DNA from: Tardiphaga sp051811025
GTDB taxonomy: Bacteria > Pseudomonadota > Alphaproteobacteria > Rhizobiales > Xanthobacteraceae
Reading direction: 5' to 3'
Assembly: GCF_051811025.1 (NCBI RefSeq)
Contig: NZ_JBPWQE010000001.1
Location: 930,001 to 994,000 of the forward strand
Length of the DNA stretch: 64,000 nucleotides
Shown: positions 1 to 9,039 of the stretch, piece after piece
How the letters are laid out: each line of letters begins with the position of its first letter
Position numbering within the stretch: position 1 is the first letter of the stretch
Made by a program: the position numbers and the translations under genes
The notes under the pieces: generated by a model
Databases searched by the model: none
What the model was told of the DNA's origin: nothing
Seen by the model: the letters and a program-made list of their open reading frames with translations, nothing else

Positions 1-500
1 GTCATTCCGATGGCGGATCCATCGCGACGATCTATGCCGGCGGCATCCAGGATCACCGTATCCGCGGCGTCTCGATGATCGCGCCGCATTTCGTCGTTGA
101 GGATGTTTCCGTCACGTCGATCGCCGAAATCAAGAGGGCGTACGAAGAGGACGACCTGAAAGCCAAGCTCGCGCGCTGGCATGATGACGTCGACAACGCG
201 TTTTATGGCTGGAACGGCGCATGGCTCGATCCGCAGTTCCGCGACTGGGATATTTCCGACTATCTCGCTTATGTGCGCGTGCCCGTGCAGATCGTGCAGG
301 GAGCCGACGATCAGTACGGCACCAGGAAGCAGATCGAGATCGCCGAGGTCGAATGCTATTGCCCGGTGGATGTCGAGATCATTCCCGGCGCTGCGCATTC
401 GCCTTATCGCGAAGCCCCAGAGGCAACCTTGCAGGCCGTGGCCGATTTCGCCAATCGCCTGCTGCATTTTCACGGCGAGGGCGAATTACGCGCTGCGTAA
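1..500 (+). CDS. alpha/beta-hydrolase (3' part, start outside window)
   Basis: The open frame enters from the left edge and ends at TAA 498-500. The first visible residues, HSDGGS, are the end of a G-x-S-x-G nucleophile elbow with the serine at 6-8. The fold continues with an acid region (VQGADDQYGT) and a His in PGAAHSPYRE, so the Ser-Asp-His triad of an alpha/beta hydrolase is complete in what is visible. Hydrolases of this type often accompany box genes, but the substrate cannot be read from the sequence. The next gene starts 6 nt downstream, which suggests co-transcription. The N-terminal part, including the oxyanion region, is missing because of the window edge. Confidence 0.85.
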   Translation, partial: HSDGGSIATIYAGGIQDHRIRGVSMIAPHFVVEDVSVTSIAEIKRAYEEDDLKAKLARWHDDVDNAFYGWNGAWLDPQFRDWDISDYLAYVRVPVQIVQGADDQYGTRKQIEIAEVECYCPVDVEIIPGAAHSPYREAPEATLQAVADFANRLLHFHGEGELRAA

Positions 501-506
501 GCGGGC

Positions 507-1007
507 ATGATCGTGACTGTCACTCCTTCTCTCGCGATGCCGCGCTGGCCCTATCGGCTCGGCAAGCAGACGAAGGCTGATCACGACACGCTCGCGCTGG
601 CCAAGGCACTGGTCCCGATGCGCTATGCAGGCTTCGTCCCGGCCAGTGATCCGGCGTTGCGCTATGGGCTCGCGCTCAACGATGCCGGCTTCTTCTGGGA
701 GGCTCACGAAATTCTCGAGGCTGTCTGGAAGGTCGCGCCACAAAGAGGGCGCGACCGGATTCTGCTTCGCGCCTGCATTCAGGTTGCCAATGCCAATCTG
801 AAACTCAGTCTGCAGCGGCCGCGGGCGGCACATCGATTGCTGCAGGAAGCGCTGTCCGAACTCGATGAACTCGCCATACGCCCGCGGGCAAGTATTGCCG
901 GAAGCTTTTCCGAGCACTTTCCGGTCGCGGTGCTGGCGTCTGCGATCGCACATCAGCTGGCAATCGACGAGGCTGAGCGGGGTCTGATCATTATCATCCG
1001 GACATGA
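507..1007 (+). CDS. DUF309 family protein
   Basis: This 166-residue protein carries the DUF309 signature: a helix with F-x-W-E-A-H-E at residues 62-68, then E71 and W74. Those acidic and His residues are the conserved core of this small all-helical family. No catalytic function is established for it. It begins 6 nt after the upstream hydrolase and ends 113 nt before boxC. Members are commonly found next to box genes in related bacteria (recalled, not checked), so an accessory role in benzoyl-CoA metabolism is possible but is only inferred from position. There is no signal peptide or membrane segment. Confidence 0.75.
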   Translation: MIVTVTPSLAMPRWPYRLGKQTKADHDTLALAKALVPMRYAGFVPASDPALRYGLALNDAGFFWEAHEILEAVWKVAPQRGRDRILLRACIQVANANLKLSLQRPRAAHRLLQEALSELDELAIRPRASIAGSFSEHFPVAVLASAIAHQLAIDEAERGLIIIIRT

Positions 1008-1120
1008 AAGAAAATGCATGTTTCCGTCCGAATCCTCTAGACGGTCCCGATATCATGAATTATTGTGCATATAACCAAGGCGCACAGCGCACATAAATCG
1101 AGACTGTCAAAGGGTGGAGC

Positions 1121-2809
1121 ATGGCCGCAGAGCAACGCGTTCTCTCGAACGGCGCCAAATTTATCGACTTCCAAACCGATCCGTCGCGCTACCGCCACTG
1201 GAAGCTCAGTGTCGATAACGACGTTGCAACGCTCACTATGGATGTTGATGAGAATGGCGGTCTGTTCGAGGGCTATCAGCTCAAACTGAATTCCTACGAT
1301 CTTGGCGTCGATATCGAACTGGCGGATGCCGTGCAGCGGCTTCGCTTCGAATATCCGGAGGTCAAGGTCGTGCTGCTACGCTCCGGCAAGAACCGGGTGT
1401 TCTGCGCTGGTGCCAATATCCGCATGCTGGCCGGCGCTACTCACGCCCACAAGGTCAATTTCTGCAAATTCACCAACGAGACTCGCAACGGCTTTGAAGA
1501 CTCGAGCGAAAATTCCGGCCAGCGCTTTATTTCAGTGATCAATGGTACGGCTGCGGGTGGTGGCTATGAACTGGCGCTGGCCACCGATCACATCATTATG
1601 GCGGATGATGGCTCTGCGGCGGTGGCGCTGCCGGAAGTGCCGTTGCTCGCGGTGCTGCCGGGCACCGGCGGCCTGACCCGCGTGGTCGACAAGCGTAAGG
1701 TGCGCCGCGATCACGCCGATTATTTCTGCACTATCGAAGAAGGTATTAAGGGCAAACGTGCGGTGGCGTGGCGGCTGATCGATGACATCGTTGCCAACAG
1801 CAAGCTGGAAGCGAAAGTCGCCGAGCGCGCCAAGGAGTTTCTGGCGACGTCAAAGCGCAACGGCACGGGCGAGGGCCTCAAGCTGCCGCCGCTGAACCGC
1901 CGCTTCGATGACAGCGGTATTCGTTACGGTCTGGTCAATGTCGATATCAATCGCGCAGAGCGAATTGCGACCATCTCGATTAAAGCGCCTGACGCGGCGA
2001 CGCCGTCGGATATCGACGGGATGATGGCGCAGGGCGCTGCCTTCTGGCCGCTGCAGGTGGCGCGCGAACTAGACGACGCCATCCTGCATCTGCGGATCAA
2101 TGAACTTGAGACCGCCATGCTGGTGTTCAAGTCGCATGGCGACGGCGCCAATGTGCTGGCCTATGATGTCTTCCTCGAAACGCACAAGGCGCATTGGCTG
2201 GTCAACGAGGTCCGGCAATACTGGAAGCGGGTGCTGAAGCGTATCGATGTGACGTCGCGCACGCTGGTGACGCTGGTCGAGCCGGGCTCGTGCTTTGTCG
2301 GCACGCTGGCCGAACTCGTCTTCGCGGCCGACCGCTCCTACATGCTGGTCGGCCAAAAGCAGGGCGACAACCGTGCGCCGCCGGCGATCGTACTGAGCGC
2401 GATGAATTTCGGGCCTTACCCGATGAGCCACGGACTGACGCGGCTACAGTCGCGCTTCCAGGCCGATCCGGAGGATGTAACCCGCGCGAAAGCGAGGATT
2501 GGTGAGCCGCTGGATGCGGAAACCGCCGAGCAGCTCGGGCTCGTCACCTTCGCGCTCGATGATATCGACTGGGATGACGAGGTGCGTGTGTTCTTCGAAG
2601 AACGCTGCAGCTTCTCACCCGATAGCCTCACGGGCATGGAAGCCAATCTGCGATTTGTCGGGCCGGAGACTATGGAATCGAAAATCTTCTCGCGGCTGAC
2701 GGCCTGGCAGAACTGGATCTTCCAGCGACCGAATGCGGTCGGCGAGAACGGCGCGCTTGGACGTTACGGCACTGGCCAGAAGGCGCAGTTCGACATGACG
2801 CGCGTGTAA
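1121..2809 (+). CDS. boxC: benzoyl-CoA-dihydrodiol lyase (2,3-epoxybenzoyl-CoA dihydrolase) BoxC
   Basis: BoxC is a cytosolic enoyl-CoA-hydratase-superfamily enzyme. It opens the ring of 2,3-epoxybenzoyl-CoA with two water molecules, giving 3,4-dehydroadipyl-CoA semialdehyde and formate. The 562-residue length fits the family, which has two crotonase-like halves. The first half shows the CoA/oxyanion-hole type segments FCAGANIRML and INGTAAGGGYELALA. The second half is divergent but carries a second crotonase-like stretch (LVEPGSCFVGTLAELVFAAD). The ATG at 1121 follows a GGGTGGAGC ribosome-binding site. The order boxC-boxB-boxA is the usual one. Confidence 0.95.
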   Translation: MAAEQRVLSNGAKFIDFQTDPSRYRHWKLSVDNDVATLTMDVDENGGLFEGYQLKLNSYDLGVDIELADAVQRLRFEYPEVKVVLLRSGKNRVFCAGANIRMLAGATHAHKVNFCKFTNETRNGFEDSSENSGQRFISVINGTAAGGGYELALATDHIIMADDGSAAVALPEVPLLAVLPGTGGLTRVVDKRKVRRDHADYFCTIEEGIKGKRAVAWRLIDDIVANSKLEAKVAERAKEFLATSKRNGTGEGLKLPPLNRRFDDSGIRYGLVNVDINRAERIATISIKAPDAATPSDIDGMMAQGAAFWPLQVARELDDAILHLRINELETAMLVFKSHGDGANVLAYDVFLETHKAHWLVNEVRQYWKRVLKRIDVTSRTLVTLVEPGSCFVGTLAELVFAADRSYMLVGQKQGDNRAPPAIVLSAMNFGPYPMSHGLTRLQSRFQADPEDVTRAKARIGEPLDAETAEQLGLVTFALDDIDWDDEVRVFFEERCSFSPDSLTGMEANLRFVGPETMESKIFSRLTAWQNWIFQRPNAVGENGALGRYGTGQKAQFDMTRV

Positions 2810-2914
2810 GCCCCCGCAACTGGAACAGCGCGGCCATGTGTCACTCTTTGGATAAATGCAAGTCGGTGGCTTGCCCAATTCGAACGATCACAAATACAGC
2901 GGGAGATCCCAGTC

Positions 2915-4360
2915 ATGAACATCATGAATGTCGACTACAGCACCAAGATTCCGAACAACGTGAATCTGGCCGAGGATCGCCAGGTGCTCAAGGCGCTGGA
3001 GGGATGGCATCCCGGCTATCTCGATTGGTGGAACGACATGGGGCCTGAAGGTTTTCAGGAATCCCTCGTCTATTTGCGCACCGCGATATCAGTCGATCCC
3101 AAAGGCTGGGCCAAGTTCGACTATGTGAAGATGCCTGAATATCGCTGGGGCGTGTTGCTGGCGCCGCAGGACACCGAGCGCAAGGTGAATTTCGGACGAC
3201 ACATGGGCGAACCCGCCTGGCAGGAAGTCCCCGGCGAATATCGCGCGATGCTCCGCCGCCTCGTGGTGATCCAGGGCGACACCGAACCGGCCTCGGTCGA
3301 ACAGCAGCGCCATCTCGGTCAGACCGCGCCGTCGCTCTATGATTTGCGCAACCTGTTTCAGGTCAATGTGGAGGAGGGGCGCCATCTCTGGGCGATGGTC
3401 TATCTGCTGCAGAAATATTTCGGCCGCGACGGCCGCGAGGAGGCCGATGATCTTCTCCGTCGCCGCTCGGGCGATGCCGATGCGCCGCGCATGCTCGGTG
3501 CGTTCAATGAGGCCACACCGGACTGGCTGTCTTTCTTCATGTTCACCTTCTTCACCGACCGCGACGGCAAGATGCAGTTGGAGAGTCTCGCGCAATCCGG
3601 ATTCGACCCGCTGTCGCGGACCTGCCGCTTCATGCTGACCGAGGAGGCGCATCATATGTTCGTTGGCGAGACCGGCGTCGGCCGCGTGCTGCAGCGAACC
3701 TGCGAAGCGATGAAGGCGGCGGGGATCGAGGATCCCAACGCCATCGAGAAAATCCGTGCGCTCGGCGTGATCGACCTGCCGACCATGCAGAAGAAGATCA
3801 ACCTGCATTATTCGCTGTCCCTCGATCTGTTCGGCTCCGAAGTATCCACAAATGCCGCGAATTTCTACAATTCCGGTCTGAAGGGGCGTTTCCAGGAGAC
3901 CAAGATCGAGGATGATCACCAGCTCACCAATGACATCTATCAGGTGCTGAAATTTGTCGACGGTGAGATCAAGCTGGTCGATGAACCGGCGCTCACCGCG
4001 CTCAATATGCGCCTGCGCGACGATTACACGGTGGATTGCGCCAAGGGTGTCGAGCGCTGGAACAAGATCATCGAGAAGGCCGGCGTCAATTTCCGCTTCG
4101 ATTTGCCTCACACCGCATTCCATCGCCAGATCGGTGAATTCCGCGATGTGAACGCTTCGCCGAAGGGCATCATCATGAGCGATGCCGCCTGGGCGAAAGC
4201 CAGGAATGACTATCTGCCGTCCGTTGACGACGGTGATTTCATCGCGTCGTTGATGACACCGGTCAGCGAGCCCGGCAAGTTCGCCAGCTGGATATCGGCG
4301 CCGAAGGTCGGCATCGACAACAAGCCGGGCGATTTCGAATACGTGAAGATTGCGGCCTAG
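2915..4360 (+). CDS. boxB: benzoyl-CoA 2,3-epoxidase, di-iron subunit BoxB
   Basis: BoxB is the oxygenase component that epoxidises benzoyl-CoA with O2, receiving electrons from BoxA. At 481 residues it has the family length. Di-iron ligands are visible in two helices: VEEGRHLWAMV near residues 152-162, and TEEAHHMFVGE near residue 245. The CoA-ester pathway avoids free catechol intermediates. It lies 105 nt after boxC and 81 nt before the chosen boxA start. The ATG at 2915 follows a GGGAGAT ribosome-binding site. A second ATG at 2924 is in frame but less well placed. Confidence 0.96.
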   Translation: MNIMNVDYSTKIPNNVNLAEDRQVLKALEGWHPGYLDWWNDMGPEGFQESLVYLRTAISVDPKGWAKFDYVKMPEYRWGVLLAPQDTERKVNFGRHMGEPAWQEVPGEYRAMLRRLVVIQGDTEPASVEQQRHLGQTAPSLYDLRNLFQVNVEEGRHLWAMVYLLQKYFGRDGREEADDLLRRRSGDADAPRMLGAFNEATPDWLSFFMFTFFTDRDGKMQLESLAQSGFDPLSRTCRFMLTEEAHHMFVGETGVGRVLQRTCEAMKAAGIEDPNAIEKIRALGVIDLPTMQKKINLHYSLSLDLFGSEVSTNAANFYNSGLKGRFQETKIEDDHQLTNDIYQVLKFVDGEIKLVDEPALTALNMRLRDDYTVDCAKGVERWNKIIEKAGVNFRFDLPHTAFHRQIGEFRDVNASPKGIIMSDAAWAKARNDYLPSVDDGDFIASLMTPVSEPGKFASWISAPKVGIDNKPGDFEYVKIAA

Positions 4361-4441
4361 CACCGTCTGCGTGCGGCGAGCGGGCTTTCGTCAAGGTCGC
4401 TTCGCCGCATGCCGATCTCGATGGCGCGCGTGGGATTTGTC

Positions 4442-5635
4442 ATGAATGCCCCTTTCAAACAGCACCTGATCGATCCAGAAATCTGCATCAGGTGTAACAC
4501 CTGCGAGGAGAGCTGCCCGGTCGATGCGGTGACACATGACGACAACAACTACGTCGTCAACGCGGAGATCTGCAATTACTGCATGGATTGCATCTCGCCG
4601 TGTCCGACCGGCGCGATCGACAACTGGCGCGTCGTCGCGGCGCCGTATTCGCTCGACGAGCAGTTCTCCTGGAGTGACCTGCCGGCGCAGGAGGAGATCG
4701 CGAACAATAGCCCCGGCGCGGGCGCCATCGAGGCGCTCGAGGATGAGATCGGCGCGTTGCTCGAAGAAGCACGCAAAGGGCTGGGCGGCAAGGCCGTCGC
4801 GCCGCTGTCATCGAGCAAGGCGTCGGTCAATCTTTATAACCGCGGCAAGCCCGCACTGGCCACGGTGACCGGCAATTTCCGGCTCACCCACGCGACGGCC
4901 GACTCCGACGTGCGCCACATCATCCTGGATTTTGGCGAGCAGCCGTTTCCCATCCTCGAAGGCCAGAGCATCGGCATTGTCGTGCCGGGCCTGGGCGCGG
5001 ACGGCAAGCCGCATCAGGTGCGGCTCTATTCGATCGCGAGTTCGCGCGATGGCGAGAAGCCGAACACCAACAATCTGGCGCTGACCGTGAAACGTGAGGT
5101 CGGCGGGCTCTGCTCGAACTACCTGTGCGATCTGCCGCGTGGCGCAAAGGTCGAAGTCACTGGGCCGTTCGGTGCCACCTTCCTGCTGCCGAACGATCCT
5201 TCGGCGAATGTTCTCATGGTCTGCACTGGCACGGGCTCTGCGCCATTCCGCGGCTTCACGGAGCGCCGCCGGCGCGCGATGCCTGGTGCGCCCGGGCGGC
5301 TGCTCCTGTTCTTCGGTGCGCGCCGTCCCGAGGAGCTTCCTTATTTCGGTCCGCTGCAAAAGGTCCCGGAGGAGTTGCTGGGCAAGCACTTCTGCTATTC
5401 GCGCGTGCCGGGCGAGCCACGGATCTATGTGCAGGATCGTATCCGCAGCGAAGCTGCTGCGATCACGTCGCTGCTGCGCGACGCGCAGACCCACGTCTAT
5501 ATCTGCGGGTTGAAAGGCATGGAGAGCGGCGTTGAAGAGGCGTTTGCGGATATCTGCCGCGCCGCGTCGATGGATTGGTCGGATCTGAAAACAGTGATGC
5601 GCGGCAGTGGGCGCTATCATGTCGAGACGTACTGA
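4442..5635 (+). CDS. boxA: benzoyl-CoA oxygenase reductase component BoxA
   Basis: BoxA passes electrons from NADPH through FAD and two [4Fe-4S] clusters to BoxB. The N-terminus has two ferredoxin motifs, C15-x2-C-x2-C-x3-C (CIRCNTCEESCP) and C44-x2-C-x2-C-x3-C (CNYCMDCISPCP). The rest is an FNR-type reductase with an FAD-binding RLYSIASSR motif and an NADP segment (VCTGTGSAPFRGF). An in-frame ATG exists at 4409, but known BoxA proteins begin close to MNAPFKQHLIDPE, so the ATG at 4442 is preferred (397 residues). No benzoate-CoA ligase, boxD aldehyde dehydrogenase or BoxR regulator gene is present in the window. Confidence 0.94.
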   Translation: MNAPFKQHLIDPEICIRCNTCEESCPVDAVTHDDNNYVVNAEICNYCMDCISPCPTGAIDNWRVVAAPYSLDEQFSWSDLPAQEEIANNSPGAGAIEALEDEIGALLEEARKGLGGKAVAPLSSSKASVNLYNRGKPALATVTGNFRLTHATADSDVRHIILDFGEQPFPILEGQSIGIVVPGLGADGKPHQVRLYSIASSRDGEKPNTNNLALTVKREVGGLCSNYLCDLPRGAKVEVTGPFGATFLLPNDPSANVLMVCTGTGSAPFRGFTERRRRAMPGAPGRLLLFFGARRPEELPYFGPLQKVPEELLGKHFCYSRVPGEPRIYVQDRIRSEAAAITSLLRDAQTHVYICGLKGMESGVEEAFADICRAASMDWSDLKTVMRGSGRYHVETY

Positions 5636-5728
5636 TCGACGTTGTGTCCGATCCGTGCCGGCAACGACCGTTTCGATTGAACAGCCCGGATAAGAACAAA
5701 GACGGGTACATTATGGGGGAGAGAAGCG

Positions 5729-7618
5729 ATGGTTCTGGACCGCGACAATGCGGCTGGCTCAGGCAGTCCATTTTTTTTGACGCCGTCGGTTGATGCAGAA
5801 CAGCGATCCGACGGTACGATCCTTCTTCGATCCGATACAGCACTGTGCCCCTACGCGCGTTGTGTCGGGGACTGGCTCGAGCATTGGGCACAACAGGCAC
5901 CGGAGCGGACCTTTCTGGCGGAGCGGTCCAGTCCGGATTTGCCTTGGGTGACGCTGAGCTATGCCGAGACGCTTCGGCGCGTGCGTGGCGCGGGGAGCTG
6001 GATTCTTGCACAGGAGATGAGTGCGCAGCGGCCCCTCGCAGTGCTATCGGACAACGGCATCGAGCATGCGGTTCTCGCCCTGGCAGCGATGCATGTCGGT
6101 GTGCCCGTCGCCGCGATTTCTCCGGCATATGCGCTGATGTCGAAGGATTTCGAAAAGCTGCGTGGTGCGATTCAACTTCTAGATCCCGGTGCCATCTTCG
6201 TCTCGAACTTGCATCAGTTCGGTCCGGCCCTCGCTGCGATCGCCCCGTTTCACACTGCTGCTATCATCGGCGGTGGCGCGACCGCCGGAGAGGTGTGGTC
6301 ATATGCTGATGTGGTCACAACGCCGGTGAGCGCAGCCATCTATCATGCCTTCGCAGCGGTCCATGCAGATACGATCGCCAAATTGCTGTTCACGTCGGGA
6401 TCGACCGGCGCGCCGAAGGCGGTCATCAATACCCAGCGCATGCTGACCTCGAGCCAGCAGGCCAAGGCACAGACCTGGCCGTTTCTCGAAACTCAGCAGA
6501 GTGAACTCGTTCTTCTCGATTGGCTGCCCTGGAGTCATACCTTCGGCGGAAATCACAATTTCAATATGGTGCTGCGCAACGGCGGAACGCTGTACATCGA
6601 CAGCGGCAAGCCCGCGCCCGGATTATTCGCGACGTCGATCGCCAATCTGCGCAGCGTCATGCCGACGGTCTATTTCAACGTGCCGCGTGGCTTCGACATG
6701 CTTATTGCAGCCCTGCGGAAGGACGATGGGTTGCGAGAGCGATTCTTCAGTGAGGTGAAGTTCGTCTTTTATGCCGGTGCGGCTCTGCCGCAGAGCACTT
6801 GGTCGGCGCTGGAGACACTCTCCATCGAGACAATAGGACGCCCGTTGCCGATGGTCTCCGCCTGGGGTTCGACGGAAACATCGCCACTCGCGACCGACTG
6901 TCATTTTCAGGCGCCACGATCAGGCAATATAGGCGTGCCGATTCCCGGCACAGAGCTAAAGCTCGTGCCATCGGCCGGCAAGTTCGAGGTGCGGGTGCGC
7001 GGCCCCAATGTGACGCCGGGCTACTGGAAGGCGCCGGACCTCACCGCGAAAGCTTTTGATGCGGACGGCTTCTATCTGATCGGCGACGCCGTTGCATTTG
7101 CAGATCCGGCTCATCCCGAGCAGGGCTTGCTGTTCGACGGGCGCATCGCCGAGGATTTCAAGCTGACATCAGGCACCTGGGTCAATGTCGGAACGCTGCG
7201 CGTGGCAGGAATCTCCGCGTTGACGCCGCTGGTCCAGGACATTGTCGTGGCCGGCCATGGTGGCGAGGATGTGCGCTTCCTTCTCGTTCCCAACCTGGCT
7301 GCCTGCCGCGCGGTGTCCGGCCTGCCGGAATCAGCGAGCATCGATGTCGTGCTTGGCTGCGAAAATGTGCGTTCGTCTATAGGGGAAGGGCTCGCAAGAC
7401 TGAAGGCGGCAGGCGGAGGGTCTTCCACCTATGCAACTTGTGCGCTGTTGCTGGCAGAGCCGCTATCTGTCGATGGCGGCGAAATTACTGACAAGGGCTA
7501 CGTCAATCAGCGTGCCGTTCTGGCGCGCCGTGCAGCCGACGTCGAAGATCTGAACAGAGGGTTCTCGGGTCGCCTGATAATCTGCGCGAGTATCGAGCAA
7601 TACGCCCGTCATGCCTAG
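5729..7618 (+). CDS. feruloyl-CoA-synthetase-like aryl-CoA ligase
   Basis: This 629-residue adenylate-forming enzyme carries the ATP-binding motif LLFTSGSTGAPKAV near residue 218, the aromatic-substrate region WLPWSHTFGGNHNFNMV, the SAWGSTETSP motif, and an RIAEDFKLTSGTWVNVG hinge region. The last two, with HTFGGNHNF, are typical of the feruloyl-CoA synthetase subfamily rather than of benzoate-CoA ligases. It probably activates an aromatic or hydroxycinnamic acid to its CoA ester. The usual partner, an enoyl-CoA hydratase/lyase (Ech), is not adjacent. It sits 93 nt after boxA on the same strand, so it may feed aryl-CoA into the box route. The exact substrate is unresolved. Confidence 0.72.
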   Translation: MVLDRDNAAGSGSPFFLTPSVDAEQRSDGTILLRSDTALCPYARCVGDWLEHWAQQAPERTFLAERSSPDLPWVTLSYAETLRRVRGAGSWILAQEMSAQRPLAVLSDNGIEHAVLALAAMHVGVPVAAISPAYALMSKDFEKLRGAIQLLDPGAIFVSNLHQFGPALAAIAPFHTAAIIGGGATAGEVWSYADVVTTPVSAAIYHAFAAVHADTIAKLLFTSGSTGAPKAVINTQRMLTSSQQAKAQTWPFLETQQSELVLLDWLPWSHTFGGNHNFNMVLRNGGTLYIDSGKPAPGLFATSIANLRSVMPTVYFNVPRGFDMLIAALRKDDGLRERFFSEVKFVFYAGAALPQSTWSALETLSIETIGRPLPMVSAWGSTETSPLATDCHFQAPRSGNIGVPIPGTELKLVPSAGKFEVRVRGPNVTPGYWKAPDLTAKAFDADGFYLIGDAVAFADPAHPEQGLLFDGRIAEDFKLTSGTWVNVGTLRVAGISALTPLVQDIVVAGHGGEDVRFLLVPNLAACRAVSGLPESASIDVVLGCENVRSSIGEGLARLKAAGGGSSTYATCALLLAEPLSVDGGEITDKGYVNQRAVLARRAADVEDLNRGFSGRLIICASIEQYARHA

Positions 7619-8172
7619 CCGGGATGTCCAGAGCTCGAACGATGCATTGGGACAATAAAATATCGCGTTGATGGTGAAGGCATCGGGTCGAGCGACCGCA
7701 CACGACACTCTGTCGATGCGATCAACTGTCACATGCCGTGTCATGTCGTCGTCACACCCCAGCGCGGGCGCCGTGGTCAAATATGGCGCTCTTCCCCAGA
7801 GCACATGGACCGGCGCGAGGGCATTCGCGCGCTCCACGAGGTCGCCTTTCCCTCCAGGAGGCGACCTCGTTTGTGTCCGATGAACGGCTCATGCGGAGTG
7901 TTCGCGGAACGTGTCCGATCCGTATGCGTGTTAAGTTGCACCGAGTTCTATTCCTGGTGCAGACCGAACTCCGGCATTCTTCTCACACAGTGAGATTTCA
8001 CGCGACACACACGGGCAATTCCCGGCGCTGCACGTCGTTGCATCATTTTGGTCTGTCAGGGCCCGACGAAGAAACGTTGATGCGACGGATCGAAAAATTT
8101 GAAATCCTATTCCGCCGATCGCTCGAACTATGAAGTTTCTTCTCAGGCAAACTGAGTATGATGACCGCGATC
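7619..8172 (+). other. intergenic region, no supported gene
   Basis: This 554-nt stretch between the aryl-CoA ligase and the operator before the racemase gene has short open frames on both strands, but none with a recognisable product or good ribosome-binding site. It contains the strong hairpin described separately and is relatively AT-rich from about 7960. It separates the box transcript from the next operon. Confidence 0.6.
7837..7875 (+). terminator. strong hairpin, probable terminator of the box/ligase transcript
   Basis: A perfect 10-bp inverted repeat, CGAGGTCGCC (7837-7846) and GGCGACCTCG (7860-7869), encloses a 13-nt loop that itself contains a nested CCTCC-A-GGAGG. It is followed by TTTGTG. 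The short T-run makes it a plausible rather than a textbook rho-independent terminator. It lies about 220 nt past the end of the aryl-CoA ligase. Confidence 0.6.
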
Positions 8173-8187
8173 CGCAATCGGATTGCG
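8173..8187. promoter_or_regulatory. 15-bp palindrome CGCAAT-N3-ATTGCG, candidate Lrp/AsnC operator
   Basis: The sequence reads CGCAATCGGATTGCG, a perfect palindrome. The gap to the ATG at 8245 is 57 nt. The same half-sites with the same spacing and the same 57-nt gap occur before the lrp-family gene at 20488. That makes this a likely binding site of the linked regulator (inference from the shared motif). Confidence 0.6.
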
Positions 8188-8244
8188 CGGTGCTGATGCT
8201 ATCGTTCCGTCAAGCACATCGACTGGACAGAGCGAGCAATAGTA

Positions 8245-8964
8245 ATGCGGACGATTGGTTTGATTGGTGGAATGAGCTGGGAAAGTACTGCTGTTTACTA
8301 TCGCCGGCTGAATGAGCAAGTCCGCGCCGAACTCGGTGGGCTCCACTCCGCGGATATTCTGATGCGTTCGATCAACTTCGACGCGATTGTCAACTTGCAG
8401 AAACAAGGGCGTTGGGACGAGGCCTGTCAGGTTCTCGCTGACATCGCACGCGATCTGGAAGGAGGCGGTGCTGGTTGCATTCTGATCTGCACGAATACAA
8501 TGCACAAGCTTGCCGACGAAGTGCAGCAGGCAGTGTCGATCCCGCTTCTTCACATTGCCGACGTTACCGGTGCTGCCGTGAAGGCTGCAGGGCTGCAGCG
8601 GCCGCTACTTCTGGCAACGCGTTACACGATGGAACAGGAGTTCTACGTGTCGCGGTTGCGCGATGGTTTCGGGCTCGATCCCGTCATTCCGCCTGAAGAT
8701 GACCGCGCGTTCATTCACGACATCATCTTCGATGAACTGTGCCAGGGCGTCGTTCGCGAAGAGTCGCGCCGTCTCTATCTCGATGCGATCGCGCGCGGAA
8801 AGGCGCGGGGCGCCGATGGCGTGATCCTCGGATGTACCGAGATCTGTCTGCTGGTCGGCCCCGAGCACATCGATCTCCCGGTGTTCGATTCAACCATGCT
8901 GCATGCGGATGCGGCGCTCGCCTTTTCGATGTCGAAAGAAGAGCCGCGACCACGTGCTGCATGA
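8245..8964 (+). CDS. aspartate/glutamate racemase family protein
   Basis: This 239-residue protein has the two-domain Asp/Glu racemase fold, opening with TIGLIGGMSWEST. The two catalytic cysteines of the family are both present: Cys82 in ICTNTMH and Cys197 in LGCTEI. It is close in layout to YgeA-type broad-specificity amino-acid racemases, which interconvert L and D enantiomers without a cofactor. It is the first gene of a run reaching to 20263, and a palindromic operator candidate lies upstream. Its position suggests that the substrate taken up by the ABC system includes an amino-acid moiety, possibly a D-isomer. The true substrate is unknown. Confidence 0.85.
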   Translation: MRTIGLIGGMSWESTAVYYRRLNEQVRAELGGLHSADILMRSINFDAIVNLQKQGRWDEACQVLADIARDLEGGGAGCILICTNTMHKLADEVQQAVSIPLLHIADVTGAAVKAAGLQRPLLLATRYTMEQEFYVSRLRDGFGLDPVIPPEDDRAFIHDIIFDELCQGVVREESRRLYLDAIARGKARGADGVILGCTEICLLVGPEHIDLPVFDSTMLHADAALAFSMSKEEPRPRAA

Positions 8965-9039
8965 CACTGACGTGATCGATGTTTGGATTGGCATCGATCT
9001 TGCTGATCTCACCAACCTGGAAGGCAACGAGGCTTTCGT

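Noticed and set aside
1015..1068. Two TGCA motifs before boxC as possible BzdR/BoxR sites
   Set aside because: TGCA is too short to mean anything alone. The longer TGCA-N6-GGNTA pattern is not clearly present and no BoxR gene is in the window.
3089..4363. Long minus-strand open frame of 424 residues opposite boxB
   Set aside because: It is the antisense shadow of a clear di-iron oxygenase gene, is His/Arg/Ile-rich with low complexity, and has no family features.
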